Below, piece after piece: positions 45,817-54,999 of a DNA stretch of 64,000 nucleotides. Below the pieces are notes generated by a model. It searched no databases. It saw nothing but the letters and a program-made list of their open reading frames with translations, and was not told the DNA's origin. Each line of letters starts with the position of its first letter. Within the stretch, counting starts at the first letter, position 1. Position numbers and translations under genes: made by a program. The DNA comes from Mucilaginibacter celer (GTDB lineage: Bacteria; Bacteroidota; Bacteroidia; Sphingobacteriales; Sphingobacteriaceae). The stretch spans positions 3,906,001 through 3,970,000 of the forward strand of contig NZ_CP032869.1 in the NCBI RefSeq assembly GCF_003576455.2, read 5' to 3'.

Positions 45817-46041
45817 ACTTAAAAAACGACTATATTTTATAGATGGGAAAGAAGATGGGAAAACTCATTTAAGTACAATTAATTTAACAAAATCAAGTAC
45901 TTATGGCGGAGAGGAAGTCTGTTTTTTAGCTATCCTATGTAATATAATACCATCCAAAAATTACAATCAAGTATTTGATATAATAAAATATATCTTGTTT
46001 TTTACTGTAGGATGCGATAAGCTCAAATCTTAACTTTTAAG

Positions 46042-47277
46042 ATGGGAAGGAAGATGGGAAGAATTATCGCACCATTAACACCGCTCGCAATTAAGAAGCT
46101 CACCAAACCGGGCTTGCACTTTGTCGGGCATGTACATGGTTTAGGAATTCATATTACCAAATCTGGCGCGAAGAGTTGGATTTTAAGGCTAACAATCGGT
46201 TCCCGTAAAAGAGATATGGGGTTAGGGTCATTCAGCACTGTTAGTTTGCAAGTAGCGCGTGATAATGCTATCGATTATCGTCGTCAACTGTTACAGGGTA
46301 TCGACCCAATCGATAGCCGACATGAAACAAAACAGCGGTTAAAAAGCGAACAAAAAACAAAAATAAAATTCCGTGAGGCAGCCATTCAATACATGGCAAT
46401 GCATAGCCCTTCATGGAAAAACGCTAAGCATGCAGCACAATGGGTAAAGACCCTTGAACAGTATGCATATCCAATAATAGGACAATTATCAGGCTCTCAA
46501 ATTAGCAGAGAACATATAATTGAAATTCTTGAGCCTATTTGGATGGAAAAGACGGAAACTGCAAGCCGGTTACGTGGCCGTATTGAGGCAGTTTTGGACT
46601 GGATGAAAGCTAAAAACTATCGCAGTGGAGATAATCCAGCGGCATGGAAAGGAAACCTTGAAAGCGTGTTTCCCGCACGAAGCAAAGTATCAAAGGTTGT
46701 ACATCATGCAGCTGCAGCATGGTATGATTGCCCTGATTTCTACGCTGAACTTGTAACGGTGGATGGTGACAGTGCCCGCGCACTTGAATTATGCGTGCTA
46801 ACCGCAGCCAGGTCAGGTGAAGCCCGCGGAGCAAAATTCAAAGAATTTGACCTTCAAAGAAAAGTATGGACTATTCCGGCCGAACGTATGAAAGCAGGGA
46901 AAGAGCACCGGATACCAATTACCCCTGCAGTTGAGCAACTTTTAAGCGAACAGAAATTGACCGGTCCTGAAGATTTCTTATTTACCAACTATAGGGGTAA
47001 TCCGCTAAGTGATATGGCGCTTTCCATGGTTTTAAAGCGAATGAAAAAAGACTTCACTGCCCATGGTTTTCGTTCAACGTTCCGCGATTGGGCAGGTGAG
47101 GAAACCCAACATTCCAGAGAAGTCATTGAACATGCTTTGGCTCACCAACTGAAAGACAAAGCGGAAGCGGCTTATGCGCGCGGCGATTTATTTCAAAAAC
47201 GTACCAAGCTAATGTTAGATTGGTCAGCTTTCGTTCAATCAAAAATCAACCGGATACCAACACGACACGCTGTATAA
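46042..47277 (+). CDS. P4-type tyrosine integrase (DUF4102 arm domain)
   Basis: 411 residues. The N-terminal arm-binding domain (PLAIKKLTKPGLHFVGHVHG ... KSWILRLTIGSRKRDMGLGS) is the DUF4102 type. A core-binding domain is followed by the catalytic Arg in LTAARSGEARG, His-x-x-Arg in HGFRSTFRDWA, His in EHALAHQ and Tyr in AYARGD. This integrase class is common in proteobacterial islands and unusual in Bacteroidota. It differs from the element's own integrase at 57237. A tRNA-Pro-like 3' fragment lies just upstream. Confidence 0.93.
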   Translation: MGRKMGRIIAPLTPLAIKKLTKPGLHFVGHVHGLGIHITKSGAKSWILRLTIGSRKRDMGLGSFSTVSLQVARDNAIDYRRQLLQGIDPIDSRHETKQRLKSEQKTKIKFREAAIQYMAMHSPSWKNAKHAAQWVKTLEQYAYPIIGQLSGSQISREHIIEILEPIWMEKTETASRLRGRIEAVLDWMKAKNYRSGDNPAAWKGNLESVFPARSKVSKVVHHAAAAWYDCPDFYAELVTVDGDSARALELCVLTAARSGEARGAKFKEFDLQRKVWTIPAERMKAGKEHRIPITPAVEQLLSEQKLTGPEDFLFTNYRGNPLSDMALSMVLKRMKKDFTAHGFRSTFRDWAGEETQHSREVIEHALAHQLKDKAEAAYARGDLFQKRTKLMLDWSAFVQSKINRIPTRHAV

Positions 47278-47485
47278 ATATATCTTCATTTGATAATAAC
47301 GAATCGCCTTGCATCCTACTCTGTACATGTGTATTTAGTTCGTGAGCAGTTTATGAGAAATGATTATATTTAATCAAAATGCACATTACTGTCCGATATA
47401 GTCCATTGTTATTCTAAATATAACCCATTGACTTTTAAAGGTTTTTGGCGCATTATTCGCGTCCCTTAAATATACGGAGAACTAA

Positions 47486-47689
47486 ATGAAGACCTTGCCT
47501 GAAATCGGCTTTCTACGTTTAAATCAAGTCCTGAAGATCATACCTGTGAGCGCGTCCAAATGGTGGGACGGCGTAAAAACAGGCGAATATCCGCAACCTA
47601 TAAAAATCAGCACTGGCATCACCGCATGGCGTATTGCCGACATTAAAAAGCTCTGTGAACAGATCGAGCAAATAAACGCCGTTAGATAA
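47486..47689 (+). CDS. AlpA-family regulatory protein
   Basis: 67 residues. FLRLNQVLKIIPVSASKWWD, GEYPQPIKIS and AWRIADIKKL give the AlpA/MerR-like DNA-binding fold of prophage and island regulators. It follows the P4-type integrase, as in P4-like islands. An excisionase or activator role is likely. Confidence 0.85.
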   Translation: MKTLPEIGFLRLNQVLKIIPVSASKWWDGVKTGEYPQPIKISTGITAWRIADIKKLCEQIEQINAVR

Positions 47690-47779
47690 ACGGAACCAAC
47701 TTCTAAAAACTAACCACCCTACCCGCCCACAGGCCTAACCGCCTGTGTGTCCAAACGCGTGCTTAAAAAAGGAAATTAA

Positions 47780-48775
47780 ATGAACCTTCCCTTATCTGAA
47801 ATCAAAACGATTCCCGTCCATGTTCTTGCCGAAGAACTTGGCGGTCGGTACTGCAAAACCGACCGAAACGGCGACTTGTGGTATTATTCGCCGTTTCGCC
47901 CGGATGAAAGAACGGCCTCATTCAAAATCAATGTCAAGCTGAACACATGGCATGATTTTGGGCTGTCAGGTACGGCCATCCACCGAAATCAAGGCAGCGG
48001 CGGCGATATCTTGGATTTATGGTGTGATTACCATTTCAAAGACCGCAGACTTGGCATTAATCAGGCAGCAGAAGCAATAACGGCAAAATATGGAAGTTTG
48101 GCTATCCGGGGAGAAAGCTTACAGCATCAGCCGAGATCTGAACGGCCAACCCTACAGAATCAGAGTCCGCGCTACAAAATAGAAAGGATTAGCAAAAGAA
48201 TTGCATACCACGGACTGCTTCATGAATTATCCCGCCGCAGGATTTCAACCACACTGGCAAACATCTATCTAAAGCAGGGCATGATTCTCGATACAATAAC
48301 AGGTAAACACTATACCGGCTTTTTATTTGAAAATGATAAAGGCGGTTATGAGGTCAGCATTCCCAACCCGTCCCTTAATACCTGCTTTAAAACAATCATC
48401 GGACGAAAAGCGTCATCCCGCATTTTATCAAAAAATAAAGAAGCAAACGCAGCAGAGATATTTGAGGGCTTTTGGGATTTTCTGTCTTGGATGGAAATAA
48501 ACGCCTTATTATATCCGCTCAATCATGCTTACGTTCTCAATTCAGTATCACTTGTAAATGAAGTAAGTGACAAGATCATGGTGTTTGAGAATAGCCTTAA
48601 CACTATTTTTCTTTTCATGGATAACGACAAAGCGGGAAAAATGGCCGCCCTTGCGCTTACCGAAAATCTTAAAGCCAGCTTTGCTGTCGGTTCGATGGCG
48701 CATCTATATAACGGCAAAAAAGACCTTAATGAGTTTTGGGCATCGGGTAAAAGCACCGAAAAGCCGCAGCCATAA
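47780..48775 (+). CDS. Primase-like protein (CHC2-like and Toprim domains)
   Basis: 331 residues. The N-terminal GGRYCKTDRNGDLWYYSPFR ... TASFKINVKLNTWHDFG resembles a degenerate CHC2 zinc-finger domain. The C-terminal Toprim part has FEGFWDFLSWME and IFLFMDNDKAGKMAA. Such short primases are common on Bacteroidota mobile elements and may prime the strand entering during transfer. Confidence 0.85.
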   Translation: MNLPLSEIKTIPVHVLAEELGGRYCKTDRNGDLWYYSPFRPDERTASFKINVKLNTWHDFGLSGTAIHRNQGSGGDILDLWCDYHFKDRRLGINQAAEAITAKYGSLAIRGESLQHQPRSERPTLQNQSPRYKIERISKRIAYHGLLHELSRRRISTTLANIYLKQGMILDTITGKHYTGFLFENDKGGYEVSIPNPSLNTCFKTIIGRKASSRILSKNKEANAAEIFEGFWDFLSWMEINALLYPLNHAYVLNSVSLVNEVSDKIMVFENSLNTIFLFMDNDKAGKMAALALTENLKASFAVGSMAHLYNGKKDLNEFWASGKSTEKPQP

Positions 48776-48821
48776 GGCACATAGCAAATCTCCATTTCCC
48801 CCAACACAGCAGGAGCTATAA

Positions 48822-49322
48822 ATGAATTTCTACCAGGTCGCAGAAATCGAACTCATTTACAAACGCGGATGCAAAGCATCGGAACGCCCACAGATCAATA
48901 AAGCAGAACAGGCCTATCGCCTGTTACTTGACCAGTGGGATAAAAATAAACTTGAATTTGTTGAACAGGCGAAAATGTTGCTACTGAATAAGGCAAACAG
49001 GGTTTTAGGGATTACCAACCTATCAACCGGAGGCATTGCCGGAACAATCGTTGATCCTAAACTGGTATTTGTCACAGCCCTGAAAGCCAACGCATCGGCC
49101 ATCATTCTCGCCCATAACCATCCGTCAGGCAATTTAAACCCAAGCGCACAGGATCAAAGAATGACGCGGCAAATGATGGAGGCGGGCAAATTATTAGATA
49201 TTCAGGTTATTGAACACCTGATAATTACAGATGAGGGGTTTTATTCATTTGCAGAGGAAATGGCTTACCGAAAGGTAGATCGGCATGGGGCAATTTACTA
49301 TGAGGCTATGCAGCCGTTTTGA
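48822..49322 (+). CDS. RadC-like JAB-domain protein
   Basis: 166 residues consisting of the JAB/MPN+ domain alone. GITNLSTGGIAGTIVDPKLV leads to the metal motif HNHPSGNLNPSAQD. The helix-hairpin-helix N-terminus of housekeeping RadC is absent, which is normal for mobile-element versions. The role is unclear, possibly protection of DNA during transfer. Confidence 0.9.
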   Translation: MNFYQVAEIELIYKRGCKASERPQINKAEQAYRLLLDQWDKNKLEFVEQAKMLLLNKANRVLGITNLSTGGIAGTIVDPKLVFVTALKANASAIILAHNHPSGNLNPSAQDQRMTRQMMEAGKLLDIQVIEHLIITDEGFYSFAEEMAYRKVDRHGAIYYEAMQPF

Positions 49323-49333
49323 TCAATAAACCC

Positions 49334-49723
49334 CTATAAGACGTTCTTGAAGCGAGGATTGTAGTTTTGTAATGAACCAGTCTGATCAACATCTTTCATG
49401 TGATAGGATACCCAATAAGCATCTTGACACACTTTATCAATGTTGGGGTTTTGTTTTAAAAGCTTTGAAATAAGCACTACTCGCGCTATGTGTACTTTAT
49501 CATCATTTAACAAAACTGCATGTTTCAGGGAGGGAACTAACCCCATTAATTTGTTAAAAGAAAGATCCATCACAAACCAATAAACGCGATCTACATATTT
49601 GTCAGTAGTTTTATCAACTTTAGGATTATAAAAATCAGCCATTATTGAAAGCGGCTTTGCCGTACATTCAAATGGAAAAGCCAAAACAACAGAGAACAAC
49701 AATAGAATGAGGTTTCTTTTCAT
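49334..49723 (-). CDS. Small secreted hypothetical protein
   Basis: 129 residues with signal peptide MKRNLILLLFSVVLAFPFEC. It could end in a Cys but has no clear lipobox. The mature part is helical with no recognised domain. It begins two bases after the stop of the caspase-like lipoprotein gene, so the two form an operon and probably act together. Confidence 0.75.
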   Translation of the reverse strand: MKRNLILLLFSVVLAFPFECTAKPLSIMADFYNPKVDKTTDKYVDRVYWFVMDLSFNKLMGLVPSLKHAVLLNDDKVHIARVVLISKLLKQNPNIDKVCQDAYWVSYHMKDVDQTGSLQNYNPRFKNVL

Positions 49724-49725
49724 CG

Positions 49726-51249
49726 CTATTTAGGAAGAAGTGTATATGGAACGTAAGTCTGTGTTAATGTATTACCACTCTTGCCCTTAGCTGTAAATGT
49801 AAAAATCACAGGCGTAATGTCTTTCACGGAGGGCAAATTAGGATTCATAAATTGGGTGAAAGGTAAATCGTCTTCAAGGCTATGACCGTTGATTGAAATT
49901 TGGGAAAGTATCATCTCAAATGAAGTTTTATTTATATTGTTGGTAACATAAACTTTAGAATCCGTGTTGCCGATCTGCTTCGATAAATTAGCAGTGAACG
50001 TTACCGCGTCGTTTCCCATACCAAAACCTTTACTTATAAAACCAATCATTGAAACGTTATCGACAAGGTATGTTTTACTTGAGTTTGCTGCATATGCATC
50101 AAGAGAATTATACAGATAGTGATCATTCGCTATAATTTTCTGATTACTTCCTATCCCTTGTAAATTCTTTGTAAAATAAAGACTATAAGAAAATTCATTT
50201 CCTGAAACTAAAGATGTAAATAATTCGCTTGCGTTTGATATAGCAATCAAACGATCTATTACTGACGTGTTTCCACTAATTACTTGGGCTCCATTTGAAA
50301 TAAAAAAATTTGCTAAATCCGTTTGTTCAAGAGAACCGCATCCATTCACATAGACAATTGAATTGGGAAATTTCTTTGAAAGCGTCCTTTTCAAGTAATC
50401 GGTAGTGACTGCGAAATAGTGAATATGTCTGTTTTCGACAAGAGTAAATTTGTCGGTATTCTTATAAGCAGAAGTTAGTGCCAACGAAGCGTCGTATTTC
50501 AATCCTGTGTTTAACTCTGTGACTTGCTTACCCGAAATTAGACTAACACGTCCATGGGTAAGAATATAAATTACGCCAAAACCTGAAAGATAGTCTCCAT
50601 TGAAGGTGTTAATTGTTATCTGATTAGGTTCTGGACATACAACTTCATATCCCGCTCCAATTAAAAGCTGTTTAAGTAATTGAATGTGCCCAGTAGCTTG
50701 TAGGCTACTGGTAAAAGGTGACAAAATAATTGCTTTTTTGCTCTTTGGAGATATGTGCGGAGTTGATGGAATATTGGGAATAGCTGAATTTAAATTTAAT
50801 TTAGTCGAACTTCCAAGCTGATTGACAGAAGAATAAATAAAATGCTGACTGCTCCAATCATACAACGGCACAGAAAAATACGCATTGTCATTTCGCTGGA
50901 TATAAAGTGAGGTTTTTGAATTATCTAAGCTTACTGACTTCACTCCTTTAATTTTAGCAACAGAGCTAACAATACCATTAGCATCTAAATTTGAAAAATC
51001 CCCGGTAAGTTGGCTTATGGCATTGTCAGCAATCGCACCGCATTGCTCGCTTAATGTGATACTAAGATTTATCGAGTCCAATGGACTCAATTTTGTTGGA
51101 TTATTGCCATTTGTTGGTCCGCTAATGACTGTTGTATCTGGATTACTTGGCGTGCCGCCATCAACCCACGTAACATGCATTGTAGGGTCATTTTTCTTAC
51201 ACCCGCTGCAAATCATTGCGAGAAACAAAGCAAACAAAAGAAATCTCAT
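49726..51249 (-). CDS. Lipoprotein with clan-CD (caspase-like) peptidase signature
   Basis: 507 residues. Signal peptide MRFLLFALFLAMICSGC with lipobox CSGC. The central region reads KAIILSPFTSS, VIYILTHGRVSLIS (candidate catalytic His in THG) and SIVYVNGCGSLEQTDLANFF (candidate Cys in NGCGS), then AQVISGNTSVID. Order and spacing follow the His-Gly / Cys dyad of caspase, CHAT and clostripain folds. A beta-rich C-terminal domain follows. This is inference from motif pattern; no family name is certain. It is cargo of the mobile element, with a small secreted partner. Confidence 0.7.
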   Translation of the reverse strand: MRFLLFALFLAMICSGCKKNDPTMHVTWVDGGTPSNPDTTVISGPTNGNNPTKLSPLDSINLSITLSEQCGAIADNAISQLTGDFSNLDANGIVSSVAKIKGVKSVSLDNSKTSLYIQRNDNAYFSVPLYDWSSQHFIYSSVNQLGSSTKLNLNSAIPNIPSTPHISPKSKKAIILSPFTSSLQATGHIQLLKQLLIGAGYEVVCPEPNQITINTFNGDYLSGFGVIYILTHGRVSLISGKQVTELNTGLKYDASLALTSAYKNTDKFTLVENRHIHYFAVTTDYLKRTLSKKFPNSIVYVNGCGSLEQTDLANFFISNGAQVISGNTSVIDRLIAISNASELFTSLVSGNEFSYSLYFTKNLQGIGSNQKIIANDHYLYNSLDAYAANSSKTYLVDNVSMIGFISKGFGMGNDAVTFTANLSKQIGNTDSKVYVTNNINKTSFEMILSQISINGHSLEDDLPFTQFMNPNLPSVKDITPVIFTFTAKGKSGNTLTQTYVPYTLLPK

Positions 51250-51273
51250 TTTTTTTGTGATATGATTTTAATA

Positions 51274-53160
51274 TTAAAGATAAGGATTTTTACTCGCTCT
51301 TGCCTTCAATTCCTCTTTATCATGATAAGGCGCTTTGTCAAAATAAGTGGGCGGCATATCATCGATAAATGTAAAAATACTTTTGCCTGATGCGATGCGC
51401 AACTCATCCGGCGTTATCAGAGGGCGCTGATTGGATTCTACCTTGCCTATCCCCATCCGGTGCCGTTCAATAAGCACATTGGACGTTTGCCCGATGGCGG
51501 CGCTGATATAATTAGCGTCAAAATTATTGTGTATGCCAAAGAAATGCCGCACGGCAGTATTGCCGATAAATACCTGCCAGTTATTTTGATAAAGGGCCTG
51601 TAACTGGACAAGGGATTGCAGGATAGCCCAAACGGTTACGTTATACCCGGCATAGGCCGCAAGCGCCGTCTCAATCTCCGGCAGATAGCCAAGCGCTGCA
51701 AATTCATCGAGCATGAACACAACACGCTTGCCCGGCTTGCGGATTACCGCCCGCATCATACTGGTTGTAACAAGCCTTAACCACCGCCCGTGGCTTTGCA
51801 GTTTATCGGTCGGGATGATGACGTAGACAGTCGTTTTGCTTTTCGCCAGTTCGTAAGGATCGTAACCGCTTTCCATGCCAACCTGCAGGGCGGGGCTTTT
51901 CAGGAAATCCGTAGACTGCATAACGGTTGCTAAAATACTGCCCCATGTTTGGCTACCGGCTTTCGTATATTTTGCTATCTCTGTCGACGCATATAACAAT
52001 GTATCGCCGTGCTGCCCCTCAAAATTTTCCATCTCCGCCAATACCCTGTCCCACATCTCCTGCGGGTAACGCACCCACTTCCATAAGGTTTTAAGGCTTC
52101 GGTTATGCCCCTCTTCGGACAGGGCAATATACATGATTAGCCCGGTAAGGATGGCGCGGGCGCTATCTGAAAAAAACTTATTCTTGCCTGTGTCCTGCGG
52201 GACAATCATTTCCGCAAGCATCTGGCAATCATCGACAAGGTTCGGATTATCCGCATCAAGGATATCCATCGGATTGTATTTGACGCTATCGGGCAATTTA
52301 TCCGGCAGGATAGCCCACGGATTAAGGACGACAACATTTTGTCCGGCTTCGCCCTGGTATTTACTTGTGCAAGCGGCGATCTCGCCTTTCGGGTCAATGA
52401 CCACGAAAGAACCGTCGATATCGGCCCAGCCTAACAGGTTAGGCGCAATCAGGTTCGTAAATTTCCCGGAACGGCTTCCGGCAATCGTGAGCAAATGCCC
52501 CTGTTTGCTGTAACGGTAATGCTCACCACCGATATACAGGCCTTTTGCCTGTTTGTATTTTTCCAGTTCTTCTTGCCGAGCAAAACGGGCAGTCCCGAAT
52601 TTTTCGCCGTGCAGCACGGCATTGTTTACACCCTTTTGCCATTGGTGAAAAATGCCATAAGCTCCCGAGGTCAGCAGAAAATTCACAACAAGCACCACTA
52701 ATAATAGCTGTTCTCCATTTCCACTTAACCCGACAAGCGGCAGCACGACGATTGCGGCGATAATCACAACAACCCATAACAAAATTGCCCCGAGGAACAT
52801 GGCAAGGCGTATGATTGGCCGCATCGGGTAAAAATGCGGCAGGATTTTTTCAGGCCACAAAATACGCTGATACGCATGAACAAAACCTAATAAGGCACCA
52901 ATGGCGGTTATCGGGGTCAGGAACACGCCAAGCAGGAATATGATGGTTTGGATTCGCGCGTTGCCATTGGAACGGAGTTCAAGCAGGGTTTTAAATTCTG
53001 CCTTGGTTATGCCGAGCCTGTGCCATACATCGTGATCGTCATCTAAAATTTCCGGTTGCGGTTTGGGTGAGCTGTCCTGTTTGTTTGGTTCGCCTGATGA
53101 GTAGCTGTTGAATTTTGCGCTAAAGGTTCCGTAGTCTTTTGTTTTATCGAATTCGGCCAT
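51274..53160 (-). CDS. VirD4/TraG-type coupling protein
   Basis: 628 residues. Three membrane segments (about 69-97, 119-146 and 150-172) precede the ATPase. The Walker A-like AGSRSGKFTNLIAPNLL is at about 227-243, and Walker B is RVVFMLDEFAALGYLP. WAILQSLVQLQALY and later motifs match type IV coupling proteins that bring relaxase-bound DNA to a secretion channel. It is divergent from the mobC-relaxase pair across the putative oriT. No channel genes are present. Confidence 0.9.
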   Translation of the reverse strand: MAEFDKTKDYGTFSAKFNSYSSGEPNKQDSSPKPQPEILDDDHDVWHRLGITKAEFKTLLELRSNGNARIQTIIFLLGVFLTPITAIGALLGFVHAYQRILWPEKILPHFYPMRPIIRLAMFLGAILLWVVVIIAAIVVLPLVGLSGNGEQLLLVVLVVNFLLTSGAYGIFHQWQKGVNNAVLHGEKFGTARFARQEELEKYKQAKGLYIGGEHYRYSKQGHLLTIAGSRSGKFTNLIAPNLLGWADIDGSFVVIDPKGEIAACTSKYQGEAGQNVVVLNPWAILPDKLPDSVKYNPMDILDADNPNLVDDCQMLAEMIVPQDTGKNKFFSDSARAILTGLIMYIALSEEGHNRSLKTLWKWVRYPQEMWDRVLAEMENFEGQHGDTLLYASTEIAKYTKAGSQTWGSILATVMQSTDFLKSPALQVGMESGYDPYELAKSKTTVYVIIPTDKLQSHGRWLRLVTTSMMRAVIRKPGKRVVFMLDEFAALGYLPEIETALAAYAGYNVTVWAILQSLVQLQALYQNNWQVFIGNTAVRHFFGIHNNFDANYISAAIGQTSNVLIERHRMGIGKVESNQRPLITPDELRIASGKSIFTFIDDMPPTYFDKAPYHDKEELKARASKNPYL

Positions 53161-53362
53161 GTGATCGGTTTTTGGTTCTATCTAATCTACAGTTTTGTTT
53201 TGTGATTTTTCGGTGGCTGTTTCTTTTTTTCTTTTTATGGCTGTATGGTTTTGACGGTGTGGGAGCGTGTTGGACGGTATCGGCTGCGGTTGTATAAGTT
53301 GCTGTATATATTGACTTTTATTATGGTTTTGGTTATATTGTTCGTGCAGTTGCAAGACGTGG

Positions 53363-53440
53363 TTTGTAGCTACAAAAACCCTCCGGGGTTTTGATCGCAA
53401 CAAACCGCCTTGCAAAGGGGCATACGCCCCCTTGACCCCC
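53363..53440. other. Candidate origin of transfer
   Basis: Three inverted repeats are clustered in the 297-base gap between the coupling-protein and mobC genes. They are the palindrome TTTGTAGCTACAAA (53363-53376), the hairpin AAAACCC/GGGTTTT (53375-53392) and the hairpin AAGGGGC/GCCCCCTT (53415-53433). The run TTGACCCCCG follows. Location next to mobC fits oriT. No nic site is proven. Confidence 0.5.
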
Positions 53441-53457
53441 GTTCAACCCTGAACCTT

Positions 53458-53832
53458 ATGGCACGACCAACAAAAGAAAGCGCAAATTTGCGCACCAAAA
53501 CCATGCGTATCCGCGTGACAGCGGAAGAAGAAAAACAGATTTTGCTGAATGCAAGGCTTGGCCGTTTTAAATCGGCAAGCGAGTATTTGCGGCATCTTGG
53601 ATTAGGCAATCGGGTTAAACCCTTTGCGCTAAACGTTGATCCCGAATTGCTTATTCGCATTAAAGGCGAACTTGGCAAGATCGGCAGCAACGTCAATCAG
53701 ATTGCCCGCGCTTACAATCGCAGAGCCGAGGGCAAAATCACATCCGTCACCGATGACGATATCAGCAACGCAATGCACAGCATTGATACCATGACACGCT
53801 ATTTACTGAAAGTTTTAGGCTATGGTGATTAG
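53458..53832 (+). CDS. Mobilisation accessory protein, MobC-like
   Basis: 124 residues from MARPTKESANLRTKTMRIRV. A ribbon-helix-helix DNA-binding region is followed by LGRFKSASEYLRHLGLG and the MobC-type stretch LGKIGSNVNQIARAYNR. It should bind oriT beside the relaxase. The frame extends upstream to 53410, but the ATG at 53458 gives the usual start. It overlaps the relaxase gene by 11 bases. Confidence 0.88.
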   Translation: MARPTKESANLRTKTMRIRVTAEEEKQILLNARLGRFKSASEYLRHLGLGNRVKPFALNVDPELLIRIKGELGKIGSNVNQIARAYNRRAEGKITSVTDDDISNAMHSIDTMTRYLLKVLGYGD

Positions 53833-54907
53833 AGGCAATACACGCGGCAACGGCAGGCAACTGGCCGACTACCTGATTACGCAGGCTGAAAACGAACGCA
53901 TCCGCATTTTGGACGTAGACGGACGGGAAAACGCCGATGATGAATATTTGCGCAATACCATTTTAAGCATGGATGCCATGGCCGAACTTACCAAAGCAAA
54001 AAAGGGTTTATACCATGCGCAGATCAACCCGGCTATTGGTGAAGATAAAAACATAGACTGGTACAAGGCCGCCGATATTCTGGCCGCTGAATTGGGCCTT
54101 GAAGACCAGCGCCGTGTGATCGTCCTGCATGAAAAGAAAGGCCGCACGCATGCCCATGTTGTTTGGGAGCGTTACGATCATGAACTGGATAAAATGCGCT
54201 CCGATAGCTTCAGCCGCCTGCAACAGGATCGGGCACGGCAGCGCATGGAGATTGAGTTCGGCCATAAGCAAACCCCGCGCCGCAACCGCCATAAACCGGA
54301 GATGAAAGCGTCATTAAACCAGCTTTGGCATCAAACGGGCACAGGGGCGCAGTTTCTCGCAGCATGCCGTAATAATGGCTATATGATTGCGCAGGGTGTT
54401 GGCCGCACGCCGTTTATTGTTGTTGATGAACATGGACACTCCTTCAACCTTGTGCGCCAGTTGTCCGGCGTAAGGCTTTATGACGTTCGCCAGCGTTTGC
54501 GCGGGTATAGCCTGATGACGGAGAAACAAGCCATTGTCCTCATGCGCAAGGAGAAAACCGAACGCGAAGGCCGCGAAAGCGAAAAACAAAAAGCCAGACC
54601 ACAGGCGAGCACAGAGCAGCGTTTTGAACAGTTCAAAACCAATGCGGAACAACAAACCACGAAAGCACCCGAGCCTAAACGCCAAACACAGGAAGAGCGC
54701 GACCAATTGTTTAAAGATATGATGCGCAATAAATCGGGAATAACACCGGAGCCAGGAAAAGAAAAAGATCACCGCCAGAGTTTTGCAGAAAACAAATCCG
54801 ATCAAAAGTTAAGCGAAAGCGACCGCATCCGGCAGGCGCTTAAGAAAGAGCGGCAAGCAGGCCGCGATCACGGGCATGATCGGGATAACGGGATTGAGTT
54901 AGATTGA
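53822..54907 (+). CDS. Relaxase/mobilisation nuclease, MobP-like
   Basis: 361 residues. RQLADYLIT carries the likely nucleophilic Tyr17. GLYHAQINPAIGE is followed by the metal-binding triad in VLHEKKGRTHAHVVW (H103, H110, H112). It nicks oriT and leads the strand through the coupling protein. The long basic, Gln-rich tail ends HDRDNGIELD, like the end of the 135-residue protein at 43899. No primase or helicase domain. Confidence 0.9.
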   Translation: MVIRGNTRGNGRQLADYLITQAENERIRILDVDGRENADDEYLRNTILSMDAMAELTKAKKGLYHAQINPAIGEDKNIDWYKAADILAAELGLEDQRRVIVLHEKKGRTHAHVVWERYDHELDKMRSDSFSRLQQDRARQRMEIEFGHKQTPRRNRHKPEMKASLNQLWHQTGTGAQFLAACRNNGYMIAQGVGRTPFIVVDEHGHSFNLVRQLSGVRLYDVRQRLRGYSLMTEKQAIVLMRKEKTEREGRESEKQKARPQASTEQRFEQFKTNAEQQTTKAPEPKRQTQEERDQLFKDMMRNKSGITPEPGKEKDHRQSFAENKSDQKLSESDRIRQALKKERQAGRDHGHDRDNGIELD

Positions 54908-54919
54908 TAGTTAAAAATA

Positions 54920-54950
54920 AACGCCCCGTTCTCTTGCAGCGCGGGGCGTT
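54920..54950. terminator. Terminator between relaxase and lipoprotein genes
   Basis: AACGCCCCG (54920-54928) pairs with CGGGGCGTT (54942-54950). A second hairpin CAGCAGA/TCTGCTG follows at 54967-54987. It lies between convergent genes and has no strong T run. Confidence 0.6.
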
Positions 54951-54999
54951 AACCTAAACTTATTATCAGCAGACGTTTCATCTGCTGGTGATGCAAATA

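Noticed and set aside
45483..46033. Small frames at 45483-45695 (-) and 45749-46033 (+)
   Set aside because: They read through tRNA fragments (for example EVSSSILVGSTNYF and GYTDSNCGPPVP are translated tRNA ends).
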